From an uncultured Clostridia bacterium (GTDB lineage: Bacteria > Bacillota > Clostridia > Lachnospirales > Anaerotignaceae), in contig CALWRF010000020.1 in NCBI GenBank assembly GCA_944383885.1, positions 1 to 64,000 of the forward strand: a stretch of DNA of 64,000 bases. Reading direction: 5' to 3'. The notes below the pieces were generated by a model. The model did no database searches. It was not told where the DNA came from and saw nothing but the letters and a program-made list of their open reading frames with translations. The translations under genes were made by a program, and so were the position numbers. Positions 1-7,695 of the stretch are shown piece by piece. Within the stretch, counting starts at the first letter, position 1. Every line of letters begins with the position of its first letter.

Positions 1-48
1 AGTATGAATACACAAATCATATAATTACCTCTTATAATTCCTGCTTCC

Positions 49-98
49 AACGCCCATGCGGTTTTATGCTGCATTGGCGTTTGTGGTTTTGCCCCCAC
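49..98 (+). repeat. Hairpins in the leader of the sigma-factor gene
   Basis: Arms at 49-59 and 71-81 (AACGCCCATGC and GCATTGGCGTT) pair with a single mismatch, and a short GTGG/CCAC hairpin follows at 83-98. They sit just before the ribosome binding site of the sigma-factor gene and could be a transcription or translation control element of the mobile element. No long T-run follows, so a simple terminator is less likely. Confidence 0.4.
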
Positions 99-114
99 TT
101 AGGGAAGAAAGGGT

Positions 115-564
115 GTGAGAAAGATGATGAATACAGAGCAGTATCGGGAACATATCGAGCGCACTTTCAACGCCTTTTGCAAGATTGTCCTTTATCATGC
201 GGCGCTGGGCGCTTACAAGAAAATACGGAAAAAGCAGCAGTTTGAAGTATCCCTCGACTATCTTCGGGAGTTTGATTTTGAGCCTGTTACTACAACCGAC
301 GAGTATTTCGTGAAATACGATGTGCCTACCACTTTTATCGTTCGCGGGAAAACGGTCATTGTGGAAAGCGAGCAGTTAGCAACCGCGCTTTCGCGTCTGC
401 CGAAAAAGCGGCGGGAAGTCCTGTTTTTACGGTACTATCTCGGTTACAGCGATACGGAAATCGGTTGGATATACGGCATTAGCAGAAGCGCAGTTTTCCG
501 CAGACGGAAAATTGCCTTGCGTTTCATGCGAAAAGAAATGGAGGTGTTAGAGAATGAAGAATAG
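115..564 (+). CDS. Small sigma-70-family factor of a conjugative element
   Basis: This 149-residue protein resembles the Tn916 Orf7-like sigma factors carried by conjugative elements. The C-terminal half (about 90-138) is a region-4-like helix-turn-helix: RLPKKRREVLFLRYYLGYS followed by a recognition helix near SRSAVFRRRK. Region 2 is poorly visible. The role in this family is transcription of element genes during transfer. The frame opens with GTG at 115; ATG at 124 is an equally plausible start behind GGGAAGAAAGGG. It overlaps the next gene by 11 bases, so the two are probably translationally coupled. The family call is confident; the promoter target is unknown. Confidence 0.8.
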   Translation: MRKMMNTEQYREHIERTFNAFCKIVLYHAALGAYKKIRKKQQFEVSLDYLREFDFEPVTTTDEYFVKYDVPTTFIVRGKTVIVESEQLATALSRLPKKRREVLFLRYYLGYSDTEIGWIYGISRSAVFRRRKIALRFMRKEMEVLENEE

Positions 565-763
565 GAAGTACAATTTGCTGCCCTATGAAACGATTGTAAA
601 GGCAACCGCCGGGGAGCCAGAAGCGGTGAACACCATCATTCAAACCTATACCGGCTACATCAAATATCTGTCCTACTTTCAAGGGAGTATCAACGACGAT
701 ATTCAAGATTACCTCAAAGCGTCCTTAATGGAAGCACTACCCAAGTTCCGCTTTGACAGATAA
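554..763 (+). CDS. Small helix-turn-helix protein of a conjugative element (Tn916 Orf8-like)
   Basis: This 69-residue protein has the pattern of the HTH_16 family found beside the sigma factor in Tn916/Tn1549-like elements: LLPYETIVKATAGEPEAVN, a Tyr-rich middle and the ending LPKFRFDR. It probably acts in regulation of element genes, though its exact role is not established. The start at 554 overlaps the sigma-factor stop, and the sigma-factor C-terminal codons supply its ribosome binding site (GGAGG at 540-544). The gene looks intact. The expected excisionase and integrase do not follow. Confidence 0.75.
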   Translation: MKNRKYNLLPYETIVKATAGEPEAVNTIIQTYTGYIKYLSYFQGSINDDIQDYLKASLMEALPKFRFDR

Positions 764-780
764 TGAATAGCAAAGGCAGA

Positions 781-828
781 AAAAGCCGTCAAGGATAAAC
801 TTCGCGCTTTGCGTCCTTGACAGCTTTT
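781..828 (+). terminator. Long hairpin after the HTH gene
   Basis: Arms at 781-795 and 814-828 (starting AAAAGCCGTC and ending GACAGCTTTT) pair over 15 bases with one mismatch; the loop contains a smaller CGC-rich stem. It follows the end of the element's regulatory operon and probably stops transcription, possibly in both directions because A and T runs flank it. Confidence 0.5.
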
Positions 829-1153
829 CCCGTCTTTACTGTTGGGTAGACAAGGAAGCGCAAACAGATAACCCCCTTGCGCCCTCAATCTATGATGATG
901 TGTTACGCAATAGAGAGCGAGAGTGCCTTACACAACGCGACTTTGCAGACCTGAAAACACAAGAGTTGAGAGTTTATATTCCCACCCTCAAAAATGGCGG
1001 TCTACTGCGTAACCTTTTGCTATGCCAGCATGGACATTTAGACGGGCAAAAAACCTTGATTTATGTGGCTTGCATAGGGCGGAAATAGAGCAAGTAGCAT
1101 CATATCCCTCGGAAGCGCAAAAATGCCTTTCTATCGTTCCACGCAGTACAGAA

Positions 1154-1190
1154 AAAGCGGGCAAGAAGTTTTTGACCTCTTACCCGCTTT
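1154..1190 (+). terminator. Hairpin near the element end
   Basis: AAAGCGGG at 1154-1161 pairs with CCCGCTTT at 1183-1190, extended by an AAGA/TCTT inner stem after one mismatch. It looks like a terminator that insulates the element from the chromosome. The T-run is short. Confidence 0.45.
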
Positions 1191-1324
1191 CTGTTGCAAC
1201 CTGTTTGCCAGCCGTTAAGTTAGTTTGTTTTCAATACTTCCTTATCAGTGGTTGCCTTTTCTTATGCGGGGCTGTTTAATAAGTTTGTTTAATATGCGGC
1301 ATTAAAATATATAAGCATTAAAAC

Positions 1325-2359
1325 TTAAAGAGATGCTATGTCTTTTACAAGCTCGTCTATTTCAACATCTTTTGTAGCCCAGCTTGTGCAAAAACGCACA
1401 ATGCTGTGGCTTTCGTCAACTCTTTTTTCATATTCATAAAAATATTTTTTGCCTAATTTTTCAAGGTCGCTGTCTTTCATTATTACAAACTGCTGATTTG
1501 TAGGACTGTCACTATTAAGAGAAATTCCTTTTTCTTTAAAAGCTTTTTTAATTCTTAAAGACTGCTCTACAGCTTTTTTTCCTATTTTAAAATACAGTCC
1601 GTTTTTAAACATTTCATTAAACTGTATGCCTAAAAGCCAGCCTTTTGCAAGCATAGCGCCTTTTTGCTTCATGTAGTGCCTAAAACAAGGTTTAAGCTCA
1701 TCATTAGTTATAATAACGGCTTCACCGAAAAGAAGACCGCATTTTGTGCCGCCTATAAAGAAAATATCGCAAAGGGCAGCTATGTCTTCTATTGTAACAT
1801 CATTGTTTTCTCCTGATAAGCCATAGCTTAATCTTGCGCCGTCCATAAAAAGATAAAGTCCGTGTTTATGGCATGCACTGCTTATTTCCGTAAGCTCTTT
1901 TTTGCTGTAGAGAGTGCCAAGTTCTGTAGGAAATGATATGTATACAAGTTTTGGCTCGGTTATATGTTCCTGAACAACGCTTGTTTCATAATCAACGGCT
2001 ATTTTTTCTATTTCTGAAGCACTGATTTTTCCGTCTTCTCCCGGGACAGTTAATATTTTAAAGCCGCAGTTTTCAACGGCGCCTGTTTCATGCGCGTTTA
2101 TATGACCGCTTTGGACACATACGGCGCTTTGGTACGGACGCAGAGCGGCAGATATTACAAGAAGGTTTGTCTGGGTTCCGCCTGTAATAAAGTGCACATC
2201 AGAGTTGGGCGAAGCGCATGCTCTTTTTATATTTTCGGCAGCTTCTTTACAGTGTTCATCAATGCCATAGCCGGGGTTTGCCTCATTATTATACTCACAA
2301 AGCGCTTTTAATATATTTTCATGGGCGCCGAAGCAGTAATCGTTGTTAAGCCTTATCAT
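1325..2359 (-). CDS. Low-specificity threonine aldolase / beta-eliminating lyase family
   Basis: This 344-residue PLP-dependent fold-type I enzyme matches the threonine aldolase (beta-eliminating lyase) family, which cleaves L-threonine or L-allo-threonine to glycine and acetaldehyde in the cytoplasm. The PLP lysine is K206 in FIGGTKCGLL. The Asp and Arg of the FMDGARL motif (D173, R176) and the cofactor-phosphate region ITGGTQTN (59-66) are present. Length is normal. The ATG at 2359 follows AAAAGGAGAG. It is the first host gene beside the conjugative element and is transcribed towards it. Substrate preference cannot be read from the sequence. Confidence 0.88.
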   Translation of the reverse strand: MIRLNNDYCFGAHENILKALCEYNNEANPGYGIDEHCKEAAENIKRACASPNSDVHFITGGTQTNLLVISAALRPYQSAVCVQSGHINAHETGAVENCGFKILTVPGEDGKISASEIEKIAVDYETSVVQEHITEPKLVYISFPTELGTLYSKKELTEISSACHKHGLYLFMDGARLSYGLSGENNDVTIEDIAALCDIFFIGGTKCGLLFGEAVIITNDELKPCFRHYMKQKGAMLAKGWLLGIQFNEMFKNGLYFKIGKKAVEQSLRIKKAFKEKGISLNSDSPTNQQFVIMKDSDLEKLGKKYFYEYEKRVDESHSIVRFCTSWATKDVEIDELVKDIASL

Positions 2360-2393
2360 TATAATCTCTCCTTTTAAAGTAGTTAATAATTAA

Positions 2394-2422
2394 ATGATAT
2401 AACGCAAATATACACCCGTCAA
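2394..2422 (-). promoter_or_regulatory. Promoter of the aldolase gene
   Basis: On the minus strand TTGACG (2422-2417), a 17-base spacer and TATCAT (2399-2394) form a good sigma-A promoter upstream of the start at 2359. Confidence 0.6.
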
Positions 2423-2490
2423 CTTAAAGAGGAATTATATTTGATATTAAACAATAGAATTGAAATAACCATTATTTTCAGGCGGCAAGT

Positions 2491-2748
2491 ATGGAAAAGT
2501 TCTGTGAGTTTAAAAAGAAAGAAGTAATTAATATATGTGACGGAATGAAAGTGGGGTATGTTTATGATTTGGAGATAGATATACGAACTGGCAGGATTTG
2601 CAGTATTATTATACCTGCAGGCAACCGATGTTTAAGCTTTTTATGTGTAAACAGCGTATATGTTATTCCATGGGAAAAAATAGTAAGAATTGGAGATGAT
2701 ATTATACTTATAGACGTATGTCTTTCTAACTATGAAAGGGATTGTTAA
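2491..2748 (+). CDS. YlmC/YmxH-family sporulation protein (PRC-barrel)
   Basis: This 85-residue protein has the PRC-barrel-like pattern of the YlmC/YmxH family: an N-terminal EFKKKEVINICDGMKVGYV strand region, a central DLEIDIRTGRICSIIIP and a C-terminal VIPWEKIVRIGDDIILID. Family members are found in endospore-forming Firmicutes and are annotated as sporulation proteins; their molecular role is not known. The start ATG at 2491 is preceded only by a weak GGCGG. It stands alone and ends in a terminator shared with the convergent acetyltransferase gene. Confidence 0.8.
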   Translation: MEKFCEFKKKEVINICDGMKVGYVYDLEIDIRTGRICSIIIPAGNRCLSFLCVNSVYVIPWEKIVRIGDDIILIDVCLSNYERDC

Positions 2749-2749
2749 A

Positions 2750-2779
2750 AAGAGCGGTTGTTTTAAGCCGCTCTTAACA
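2750..2779. terminator. Bidirectional terminator between convergent genes
   Basis: AAGAGCGG (2750-2757) pairs with CCGCTCTT (2768-2775). It begins directly after the YlmC stop and ends just before the acetyltransferase stop, so it probably serves both genes. Confidence 0.7.
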
Positions 2780-2780
2780 T

Positions 2781-3260
2781 TTACTCAGCTAATTTCTTAA
2801 TTTTATCTTTGGTAAGGCGGTATACTGTCCATTCACTCATAGGCACAGCACCTATATGTGTATAAAAATCAATGCTCGGTTTATTCCAGTTTAAGCAGCT
2901 CCACTCCATTCTGCCGCAGCCGCGTTCAACCGCTATCTGTGCAAGCTTTTTAAATACAGCTTTGCCATAGCCTTTTTTTCTGTATTCAGGCATTATGTAA
3001 ACATCTTCAACATATAACCCAGCTCTGCCGACAAATGTGGAAAAATTATGGAAAAATAAGGCAAACCCTATTTCTTTGCTTTTTTCCATAACAAAGAAAA
3101 CTTCAGCCTTTTTTTCTTCAAATATCCAGTGATTTAAAATGTCTTCTGTAGCTATTACCTCATCGCTCATTTTTTCATAAGAGGCAAGCTCTTTAATAAA
3201 ATGAAGTATAAGCGGAATGTCATTTTTTTCCGCATTGCGGAATAATAAATCATTGTTCAT
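2781..3260 (-). CDS. GNAT acetyltransferase, diamine acetyltransferase-like
   Basis: From the ATG at 3260 (preceded by AAAAGGAG) the protein has 159 residues; an upstream extension to 3302 has no ribosome binding site. It is a GNAT fold with the acetyl-CoA loop in VEDVYIMPEYRKKGYGKAVF, followed by AVERGCGRMEWSCLNWNKPSIDFY and IGA. The GCGRxEW...DWN/LNWN pattern is typical of spermidine/diamine N-acetyltransferase-like GNATs. It would transfer acetyl from acetyl-CoA to a small amine; the true substrate is unknown. It is a single-gene unit convergent with the YlmC gene. Confidence 0.8.
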   Translation of the reverse strand: MNNDLLFRNAEKNDIPLILHFIKELASYEKMSDEVIATEDILNHWIFEEKKAEVFFVMEKSKEIGFALFFHNFSTFVGRAGLYVEDVYIMPEYRKKGYGKAVFKKLAQIAVERGCGRMEWSCLNWNKPSIDFYTHIGAVPMSEWTVYRLTKDKIKKLAE

Positions 3261-3292
3261 GCAAATTCTCCTTTTATGCAGTATTAAAAAAT

Positions 3293-3321
3293 ATAATATC
3301 ACAATATTAAAAATAGGACAA
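3293..3321 (-). promoter_or_regulatory. Promoter of the GNAT gene
   Basis: On the minus strand TTGTCC (3321-3316), a 17-base spacer and TATTAT (3298-3293) sit about 35 bases before the chosen start at 3260. This supports the shorter protein, because the longer frame would begin inside the promoter. Confidence 0.55.
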
Positions 3322-3374
3322 TTAAAGAATTTATTGTCTGATAAAAATTAATTTCTATAAAATGAATTATTTTG

Positions 3375-3402
3375 TTGACAAAAAGTGATATTTAATTATA
3401 TT
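3375..3402 (+). promoter_or_regulatory. Promoter region of nrdR
   Basis: A consensus TTGACA at 3375-3380 is followed after 16 bases by TATATT (3397-3402); an overlapping TATAAT lies at 3402-3407 with a longer spacer. A TGTTATT/AATAACA inverted repeat occurs downstream in the leader. No classical NrdR box was recognised. Confidence 0.55.
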
Positions 3403-3504
3403 ATAATTCATTAGAGTGTTATTTTTGTTTTGCAATAACAATTTTATTAATATATTTTCTGTTGATTTAAGGCATGTTATATATCCAGTGGGAGGTTAAA
3501 TTGT

Positions 3505-3972
3505 ATGAAATGCCCTTTCTGCAATAACGAAGATACCAAAGTTATAGATTCCAGAAGCCAAGATGACAATACAACTATACGCCGCAGAAGATACTGCGAA
3601 AAATGCGGAAAAAGATTTACTACTTATGAGAGAATAGATACAATACCAATGACTGTTATTAAAAGTAACGGCACAAGGGAAACATTTGACAAAAACAAAC
3701 TTATAAGCGGTATAATGAAAAGCTGCAATAAACGGCCTATAACAGCAAAACAGATTCAGGATATAGCAGATGATGTTGAAAATGCTGTAATGAGTTCTAT
3801 GGATAAGGAGATAGAAAGCAAAGAAATAGGCAGCATGGTAATGGACAGGCTTAAAGATATAGATGAGGTAGCTTATGTAAGGTTTGCTTCTGTTTACAGG
3901 CAGTTTAAGGATATTAACACATTTATGGAAGAACTTAATAAAATTATGGATGAAAAGAAAAAAGAAAAATAA
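3505..3972 (+). CDS. nrdR: Transcriptional repressor NrdR
   Basis: This 155-residue protein is a full-length NrdR, the ATP/dATP-responsive repressor of ribonucleotide reductase genes. The zinc ribbon has cysteines C3, C6, C31 and C34 (CPFC...CEKC), followed by RRRR-type basic residues and the ATP-cone domain from about 47 to 137 ([20 protein letters not shown]). The start follows GGGAGG. It is monocistronic between a sigma-A promoter and a strong terminator. No ribonucleotide reductase gene lies in this window, so its targets are elsewhere. Confidence 0.96.
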   Translation: MKCPFCNNEDTKVIDSRSQDDNTTIRRRRYCEKCGKRFTTYERIDTIPMTVIKSNGTRETFDKNKLISGIMKSCNKRPITAKQIQDIADDVENAVMSSMDKEIESKEIGSMVMDRLKDIDEVAYVRFASVYRQFKDINTFMEELNKIMDEKKKEK

Positions 3973-3977
3973 GAATT

Positions 3978-4022
3978 ACAGCACAGAACAGTTTATAAAA
4001 AATTGATTCTGTGCTGTTTTTT
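3978..4022 (+). terminator. Terminator of nrdR
   Basis: ACAGCACAGAA (3978-3988) pairs perfectly with TTCTGTGCTGT (4007-4017), followed by six T. It lies just before the end of the convergent rqcH. Confidence 0.85.
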
Positions 4023-4025
4023 GAT

Positions 4026-5801
4026 TTAATTCTCTTCTTTTTGCATTTGGCTTACCATGTTCTCATCTGGAGTAATGTAAACTGTGCTGTTTGTTTCGTA
4101 AATTACCATTCCAGGTTTTGCGCCGGAAGGTTTTTTAACAAATTTTTTAAGCGTGTAGTCAACAGGCACGTTTGTGCTGTTTTTGGCTTTGCTGAAATAA
4201 GCTGACAGGTTGGCAGCTTCAAGAAGCGTTCTATCAGGCACTTTGCCTGAGCCGTTTGTAAATATAATAACATGCGAGCCGGGTATATTTTTTGTATGAA
4301 GCCAAATATCGCTGTTTCTTGCTGTACGCAGCGTAAGCTCATCGTTTTGAGTATTGTTTTTACCTACAAAAATATCAAACCCATCGGAGGAAATAAAATG
4401 ATACGGCTTTGACTTTTTAATTTTTAATCCCTTGTTTCTGTTGATATTTTTATTTTTCATAAAGCCTTGGCTAACAAGTTCTGCTTTAATTTCGTTTAAA
4501 TCAGCATCATCTTTAGCGGAGTCGATATAAGACAGAACACTTTCAAGGTACGCCATTTCATCATCGTTCTGCTTTTTCTGCACTTTTATTGCAGCGATGG
4601 TTCTTTTGGCTTTATTGTATTTATTGTAATATTTCTGCGCATTTTCAGAAGGAGTCAGATTTTCGTCAAGCGTAATTTCTATTTCCGGCATTTTTTCGTC
4701 ATAGTAATTAACGGCTTTGAATTTTTTCATTCCTTTTTTTACAGCAAATATATTTGCTGTTATAAGTTCGCCTTTAAGACGCCATAAATCCATATTTTCT
4801 GTGTCTTTAATTGTTTTAAGCTGTATGTCTTTCTTTTTGGCGCATCGTTCAATATTATTCATAACAATACGGCGCATGTCGTGGGCTTTTTGCTGAATAT
4901 GGTATGCGTTGTCTTTTGAGTAATAAAAGTCCTCAAGCAGCTGGCTTATAGAATTATATTTCTTTTTTACAAAACCGGTAAACTGTTTTGACTCAAAAGG
5001 AAAAAATTCTATAACATTGTTGGAATTTGGTGCAAATATAATTTCAGGCGAAAAACAGCCGTTTTTTACATTATTCATTATATTGCCAAAGGAGATAAAA
5101 AGTTTTTTAAGACCTTCTTCGGAAATCTGTGCCGTATAGTCATCACCGTTTATTCCGGCATCAAATGCTATTTCATTTGCGGCAGCCGGACTTATGCCTG
5201 TATAGTTTTTATATATATATTGCTGTACTTTCATTCCTTCATTGTTATAAAATTTATTTTTGAATGTTTCATAGTCAAGCTCAAGAGGGTTTAATTTGTT
5301 TTGCGACGGCGGAAGGGCATAAGATTTACCCGGAAGTACTTCTCTTACAGAACTGGTTTCATGGGTTATATGTTTTATTGAATCTATAATTTTTCCGTTT
5401 TCGTCCACAAGTATAATATTGGAGTGTTTACCCATTATCTCTATAATAAGACTGCGTTTTACCATATCGCCCATTTCATTCATTGCCTCAAGCTGTATTT
5501 CAGCTATTCTCTCAAGTCCGTACTGGGATATGTTTATAATGCGGCTGCCGGCTATATGCTTTCTTAAAACCATACAGAACATAGGCGCTGAAGCCGGGTT
5601 TTCACGCTGTATATTTGTAATATGCATTCTTGGGTGACTCGGGTTTGCCGAAAGAAGAAGTTTGTAAACACACGAATTATTTCTTACGGAAATTACTATT
5701 TCGTCTTTTTGCGGCTGATAAATTTTATCCATTCTGCCGCCTTTAAGCAGGCTGTTTAGCTCATAAACGATATTTGATACGGTTATTCCGTCAAGTGCCA
5801 T
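4026..5801 (-). CDS. rqcH: Rqc2/RqcH homologue, NFACT family (ribosome quality control)
   Basis: This 591-residue protein has the NFACT layout: N-terminal NFACT-N (MALDGITVSNIVYELNSLLKGGRMDKIYQP), a helix-hairpin-helix and coiled-coil middle (about 330-440), and C-terminal NFACT-R with SDGFDIFVGKNN and DIWLHTKNIPGSHVII. RqcH binds stalled 60S-type (50S) complexes and recruits alanine-tRNA to add C-terminal Ala tails for degradation; older names are FbpA or fibronectin-binding protein. The ATG at 5801 was chosen because GGAGGTTTTT precedes it; the frame extends seven codons further upstream without a site. It is divergent from yicC. Confidence 0.93.
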   Translation of the reverse strand: MALDGITVSNIVYELNSLLKGGRMDKIYQPQKDEIVISVRNNSCVYKLLLSANPSHPRMHITNIQRENPASAPMFCMVLRKHIAGSRIINISQYGLERIAEIQLEAMNEMGDMVKRSLIIEIMGKHSNIILVDENGKIIDSIKHITHETSSVREVLPGKSYALPPSQNKLNPLELDYETFKNKFYNNEGMKVQQYIYKNYTGISPAAANEIAFDAGINGDDYTAQISEEGLKKLFISFGNIMNNVKNGCFSPEIIFAPNSNNVIEFFPFESKQFTGFVKKKYNSISQLLEDFYYSKDNAYHIQQKAHDMRRIVMNNIERCAKKKDIQLKTIKDTENMDLWRLKGELITANIFAVKKGMKKFKAVNYYDEKMPEIEITLDENLTPSENAQKYYNKYNKAKRTIAAIKVQKKQNDDEMAYLESVLSYIDSAKDDADLNEIKAELVSQGFMKNKNINRNKGLKIKKSKPYHFISSDGFDIFVGKNNTQNDELTLRTARNSDIWLHTKNIPGSHVIIFTNGSGKVPDRTLLEAANLSAYFSKAKNSTNVPVDYTLKKFVKKPSGAKPGMVIYETNSTVYITPDENMVSQMQKEEN

Positions 5802-5856
5802 AATAAAAACCTCCTTATGCATGTATTGCTACAGGGCATAAATTTTTTTAATATCT

Positions 5857-5891
5857 CTTGATTATATTACTTGAATTGATTTATAATCAAG
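5857..5891. promoter_or_regulatory. Perfectly symmetric divergent promoter (rqcH / yicC)
   Basis: CTTGATTATA (5857-5866) and TATAATCAAG (5882-5891) form a perfect 10-base inverted repeat around 15 bases. On the plus strand this gives TTGATT, 18 bases, TATAAT (5882-5887); on the minus strand it gives exactly the same elements with TATAAT at 5866-5861. The two promoters occupy the same DNA face to face and lead to rqcH at 5801 and yicC at 5922. Confidence 0.65.
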
Positions 5892-5921
5892 TATATATGA
5901 CTAAAAAAGGAATGAATAATT

Positions 5922-6800
5922 ATGATAAAAAGCATGACAGGCTTTGGAAAAGGTGAAAATGAAGCTGAAGGTCGTAAATTCACAGTTGAAATTAAGTCTG
6001 TAAATCACAGATACAATGATATAAACATTAGACTGCCAAGGTTTATGATAAGCCTTGAAGATAAAATAAGAAAGCATATTATGCAGAAAATATCAAGAGG
6101 CAAAACTGATGTCTATATTAATTTTGAAACTTTTTCTCAGCAGGATATTGCAGTTAAGCTTAATGAACAGCTGGCGCAGGCTGTTGTTGAAAAATTAAAT
6201 TATCTTAAATCATCTTACGGGCTCAAAAGCGAGAATACTCTTGACCTTGTTTCTAAATTTCCTGAAGTGCTTACAACAGAAAATGTTGAAGAAAATGATG
6301 AAATAATGTATGATATACTTTTACCGGCTCTCGATGGCGCTTTGGAGCAGTTTACAGCTATGCGTGAGAGAGAAGGAGCAGCGTTAAAGGCGGATATACT
6401 TAAAAAATGCGCTGTTTTGCGTAATTTGACCGGAAAAATTGAGGAAAAGGCAGCTGCTGTGCCCGAAGAATACAGACAGAAGCTTAAAAGCAGGATAGAC
6501 GAGCTTTTAGGCGATGTGCCTGTTGACGAACAGAGAATAAGCCAGGAAGTGCTTTTGTTTGCCGACAGGTGCTGCATAGATGAAGAAATAACCCGCCTTT
6601 ACAGCCATATTTCACAGCTTGAAGAAATACTTGACAGTGACGGACCTGTAGGACGAAAACTTGATTTTCTTGTCCAGGAACTTAATCGTGAAGCTAATAC
6701 ATCGGCTTCCAAGTCAGGTGATTTATATATCACACAGGCAGCTATTGATTTGAAAAGTGAAATAGAAAAAATACGTGAACAGATTCAAAACATTGAATAA
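5922..6800 (+). CDS. yicC: YicC-family endoribonuclease
   Basis: This 292-residue protein carries the YicC N-terminal signature MIKSMTGFGKGE and KSVNHRYNDINIRLPR, plus the C-terminal DUF1732 region ending in NREANTSASKSGD and EIEKIREQIQN. Homologues (YicC, YloC) act as endoribonucleases in RNA turnover. Length is normal. It opens the conserved yicC-remA-gmk-rpoZ operon and is served by the divergent promoter shared with rqcH. Confidence 0.93.
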   Translation: MIKSMTGFGKGENEAEGRKFTVEIKSVNHRYNDINIRLPRFMISLEDKIRKHIMQKISRGKTDVYINFETFSQQDIAVKLNEQLAQAVVEKLNYLKSSYGLKSENTLDLVSKFPEVLTTENVEENDEIMYDILLPALDGALEQFTAMREREGAALKADILKKCAVLRNLTGKIEEKAAAVPEEYRQKLKSRIDELLGDVPVDEQRISQEVLLFADRCCIDEEITRLYSHISQLEEILDSDGPVGRKLDFLVQELNREANTSASKSGDLYITQAAIDLKSEIEKIREQIQNIE

Positions 6801-6812
6801 GGAGCTTTTAAA

Positions 6813-7082
6813 TTGGAAAGTAATTTTGTGGGTATTGGTTTTAAAAGCCTTATCAACTCAAGCCGTATAATAGCTGTTGTCAGCCCTGATTCTGCGCCTG
6901 TTAAAAGAATTATTTCTGACGCAAGGGCAAACAACATGCTTATTGACGCCACATACGGAAGAAAAACAAGAAGTGTTATTATTATGGACAGCGGGCATGT
7001 GGTTTTAAGCCTTATAGGTACTGATACTATAGGCGCAAGACTTGCTGCGCCTAAGGAATGTGAGGAACAAAAGCATGATTGA
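6813..7082 (+). CDS. remA: RemA family regulator (DUF370)
   Basis: This 89-residue protein matches RemA/YlzA, a DNA-binding regulator that in Bacillus subtilis activates biofilm matrix and osmoprotection genes. Recognisable parts are NFVGIGFKSLINSSRIIAVVSPDSAPVKR and DATYGRKTRSVIIMDSGHVVLS. It starts with TTG at 6813, eight bases after GGAG. Its last codons overlap gmk by eight bases. The biofilm role is inferred from the family and need not hold in this organism. Confidence 0.9.
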   Translation: MESNFVGIGFKSLINSSRIIAVVSPDSAPVKRIISDARANNMLIDATYGRKTRSVIIMDSGHVVLSLIGTDTIGARLAAPKECEEQKHD

Positions 7083-7674
7083 AAAAGGAACTCTTATTAT
7101 AATTTCAGGACCTTCCGGCTCCGGCAAAGGCACTGTAGTGGAAAGACTTATAGACAGCATGGCTTACTCTCTTTCTATTTCGGCTACCACAAGGCGCCCA
7201 AGGGATTACGAAAAAGAAGGAGTGCATTATTTCTTTAAATCAGTTGATGAGTTTAAAAATATGATTGAAAACGATGAGCTTCTTGAGTGGGCTGAGTTTT
7301 GCGGCAATTACTATGGCACGCCTAAAGAATATGTTATGGGAAGGCTCAATGAAGGTAAAAATGTAATTCTTGAAATAGAAGTTTTAGGCGCTTCGCAGGT
7401 TAAGGAAATATTTCCTGAGGCTGTAACTGTTTTCTTAATTCCGCCGGATAAAGAGGAGCTAAAAAAAAGGCTCATAGGCCGCGGAACAGAAGACTGTGAA
7501 ACAATAGAAAAAAGAATTAAGCGTGCTTCAGAAGAAATAGAGCTTCTGCCTAATTATGACTATGTTGTTATTAATGATGAGGTTGAAAACGCCGTTGAGC
7601 GCATAAACTGCATAGTTAAGGCAAGTAAATTTGAAAGCCGCAGATATATAGAAAAAATTAAAGACTTTAAATAA
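7075..7674 (+). CDS. gmk: Guanylate kinase
   Basis: This 199-residue enzyme phosphorylates GMP to GDP with ATP. The P-loop is GPSGSGKGT (12-20), followed by SATTRRPRDYEKEGVHYFF, the GMP-binding region with EWAEFCGNYYGTP, and the lid around RLIGRGTED. The ATG at 7075 follows GAGGAAC; an upstream extension to 7042 overlaps remA further and has no site. It sits between remA and rpoZ, the usual Firmicute order. Confidence 0.96.
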   Translation: MIEKGTLIIISGPSGSGKGTVVERLIDSMAYSLSISATTRRPRDYEKEGVHYFFKSVDEFKNMIENDELLEWAEFCGNYYGTPKEYVMGRLNEGKNVILEIEVLGASQVKEIFPEAVTVFLIPPDKEELKKRLIGRGTEDCETIEKRIKRASEEIELLPNYDYVVINDEVENAVERINCIVKASKFESRRYIEKIKDFK

Positions 7675-7695
7675 AAAGTTTGAGGAGAGATTAAA

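Larger units (their letters stand above)
1..1300. mobile_element. End of a Tn916/Tn1549-like integrative conjugative element (partial)
   Basis: The first 1.3 kb is visibly richer in G+C than what follows and carries two small overlapping genes (sigma factor and HTH protein) typical of the regulatory end of Tn916/Tn1549-type conjugative elements. They are followed by about 0.5 kb of hairpin-rich DNA with no convincing gene. In this family an excisionase and an integrase usually come next, and neither is present before the host genes start at 1325. The element continues to the left of the window. The right boundary is uncertain; paired short direct repeats (TATGCGG at 1263 and 1293, GTTTAATA at 1274 and 1287) lie where composition changes. 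Confidence 0.7.
764..1324. other. Gene-free end of the mobile element and junction to host DNA
   Basis: No convincing gene is seen here. Open frames at 900-1088 and 1022-1279 lack ribosome binding sites and recognisable domains. The stretch contains three hairpins: 781-828 (15-base arms, one mismatch), a GCGCAA/TTGCGC pair near 855-882 and 1154-1190. G+C falls and AT-rich host-like sequence begins at about 1270-1300, where short direct repeats occur. Confidence 0.55.

Noticed and set aside
900-1279. Two overlapping open frames (62 and 85 residues) in the mobile-element end
   Set aside because: No ribosome binding site, no recognisable domain, and hairpins run through the frames; they look like chance frames in a non-coding end.
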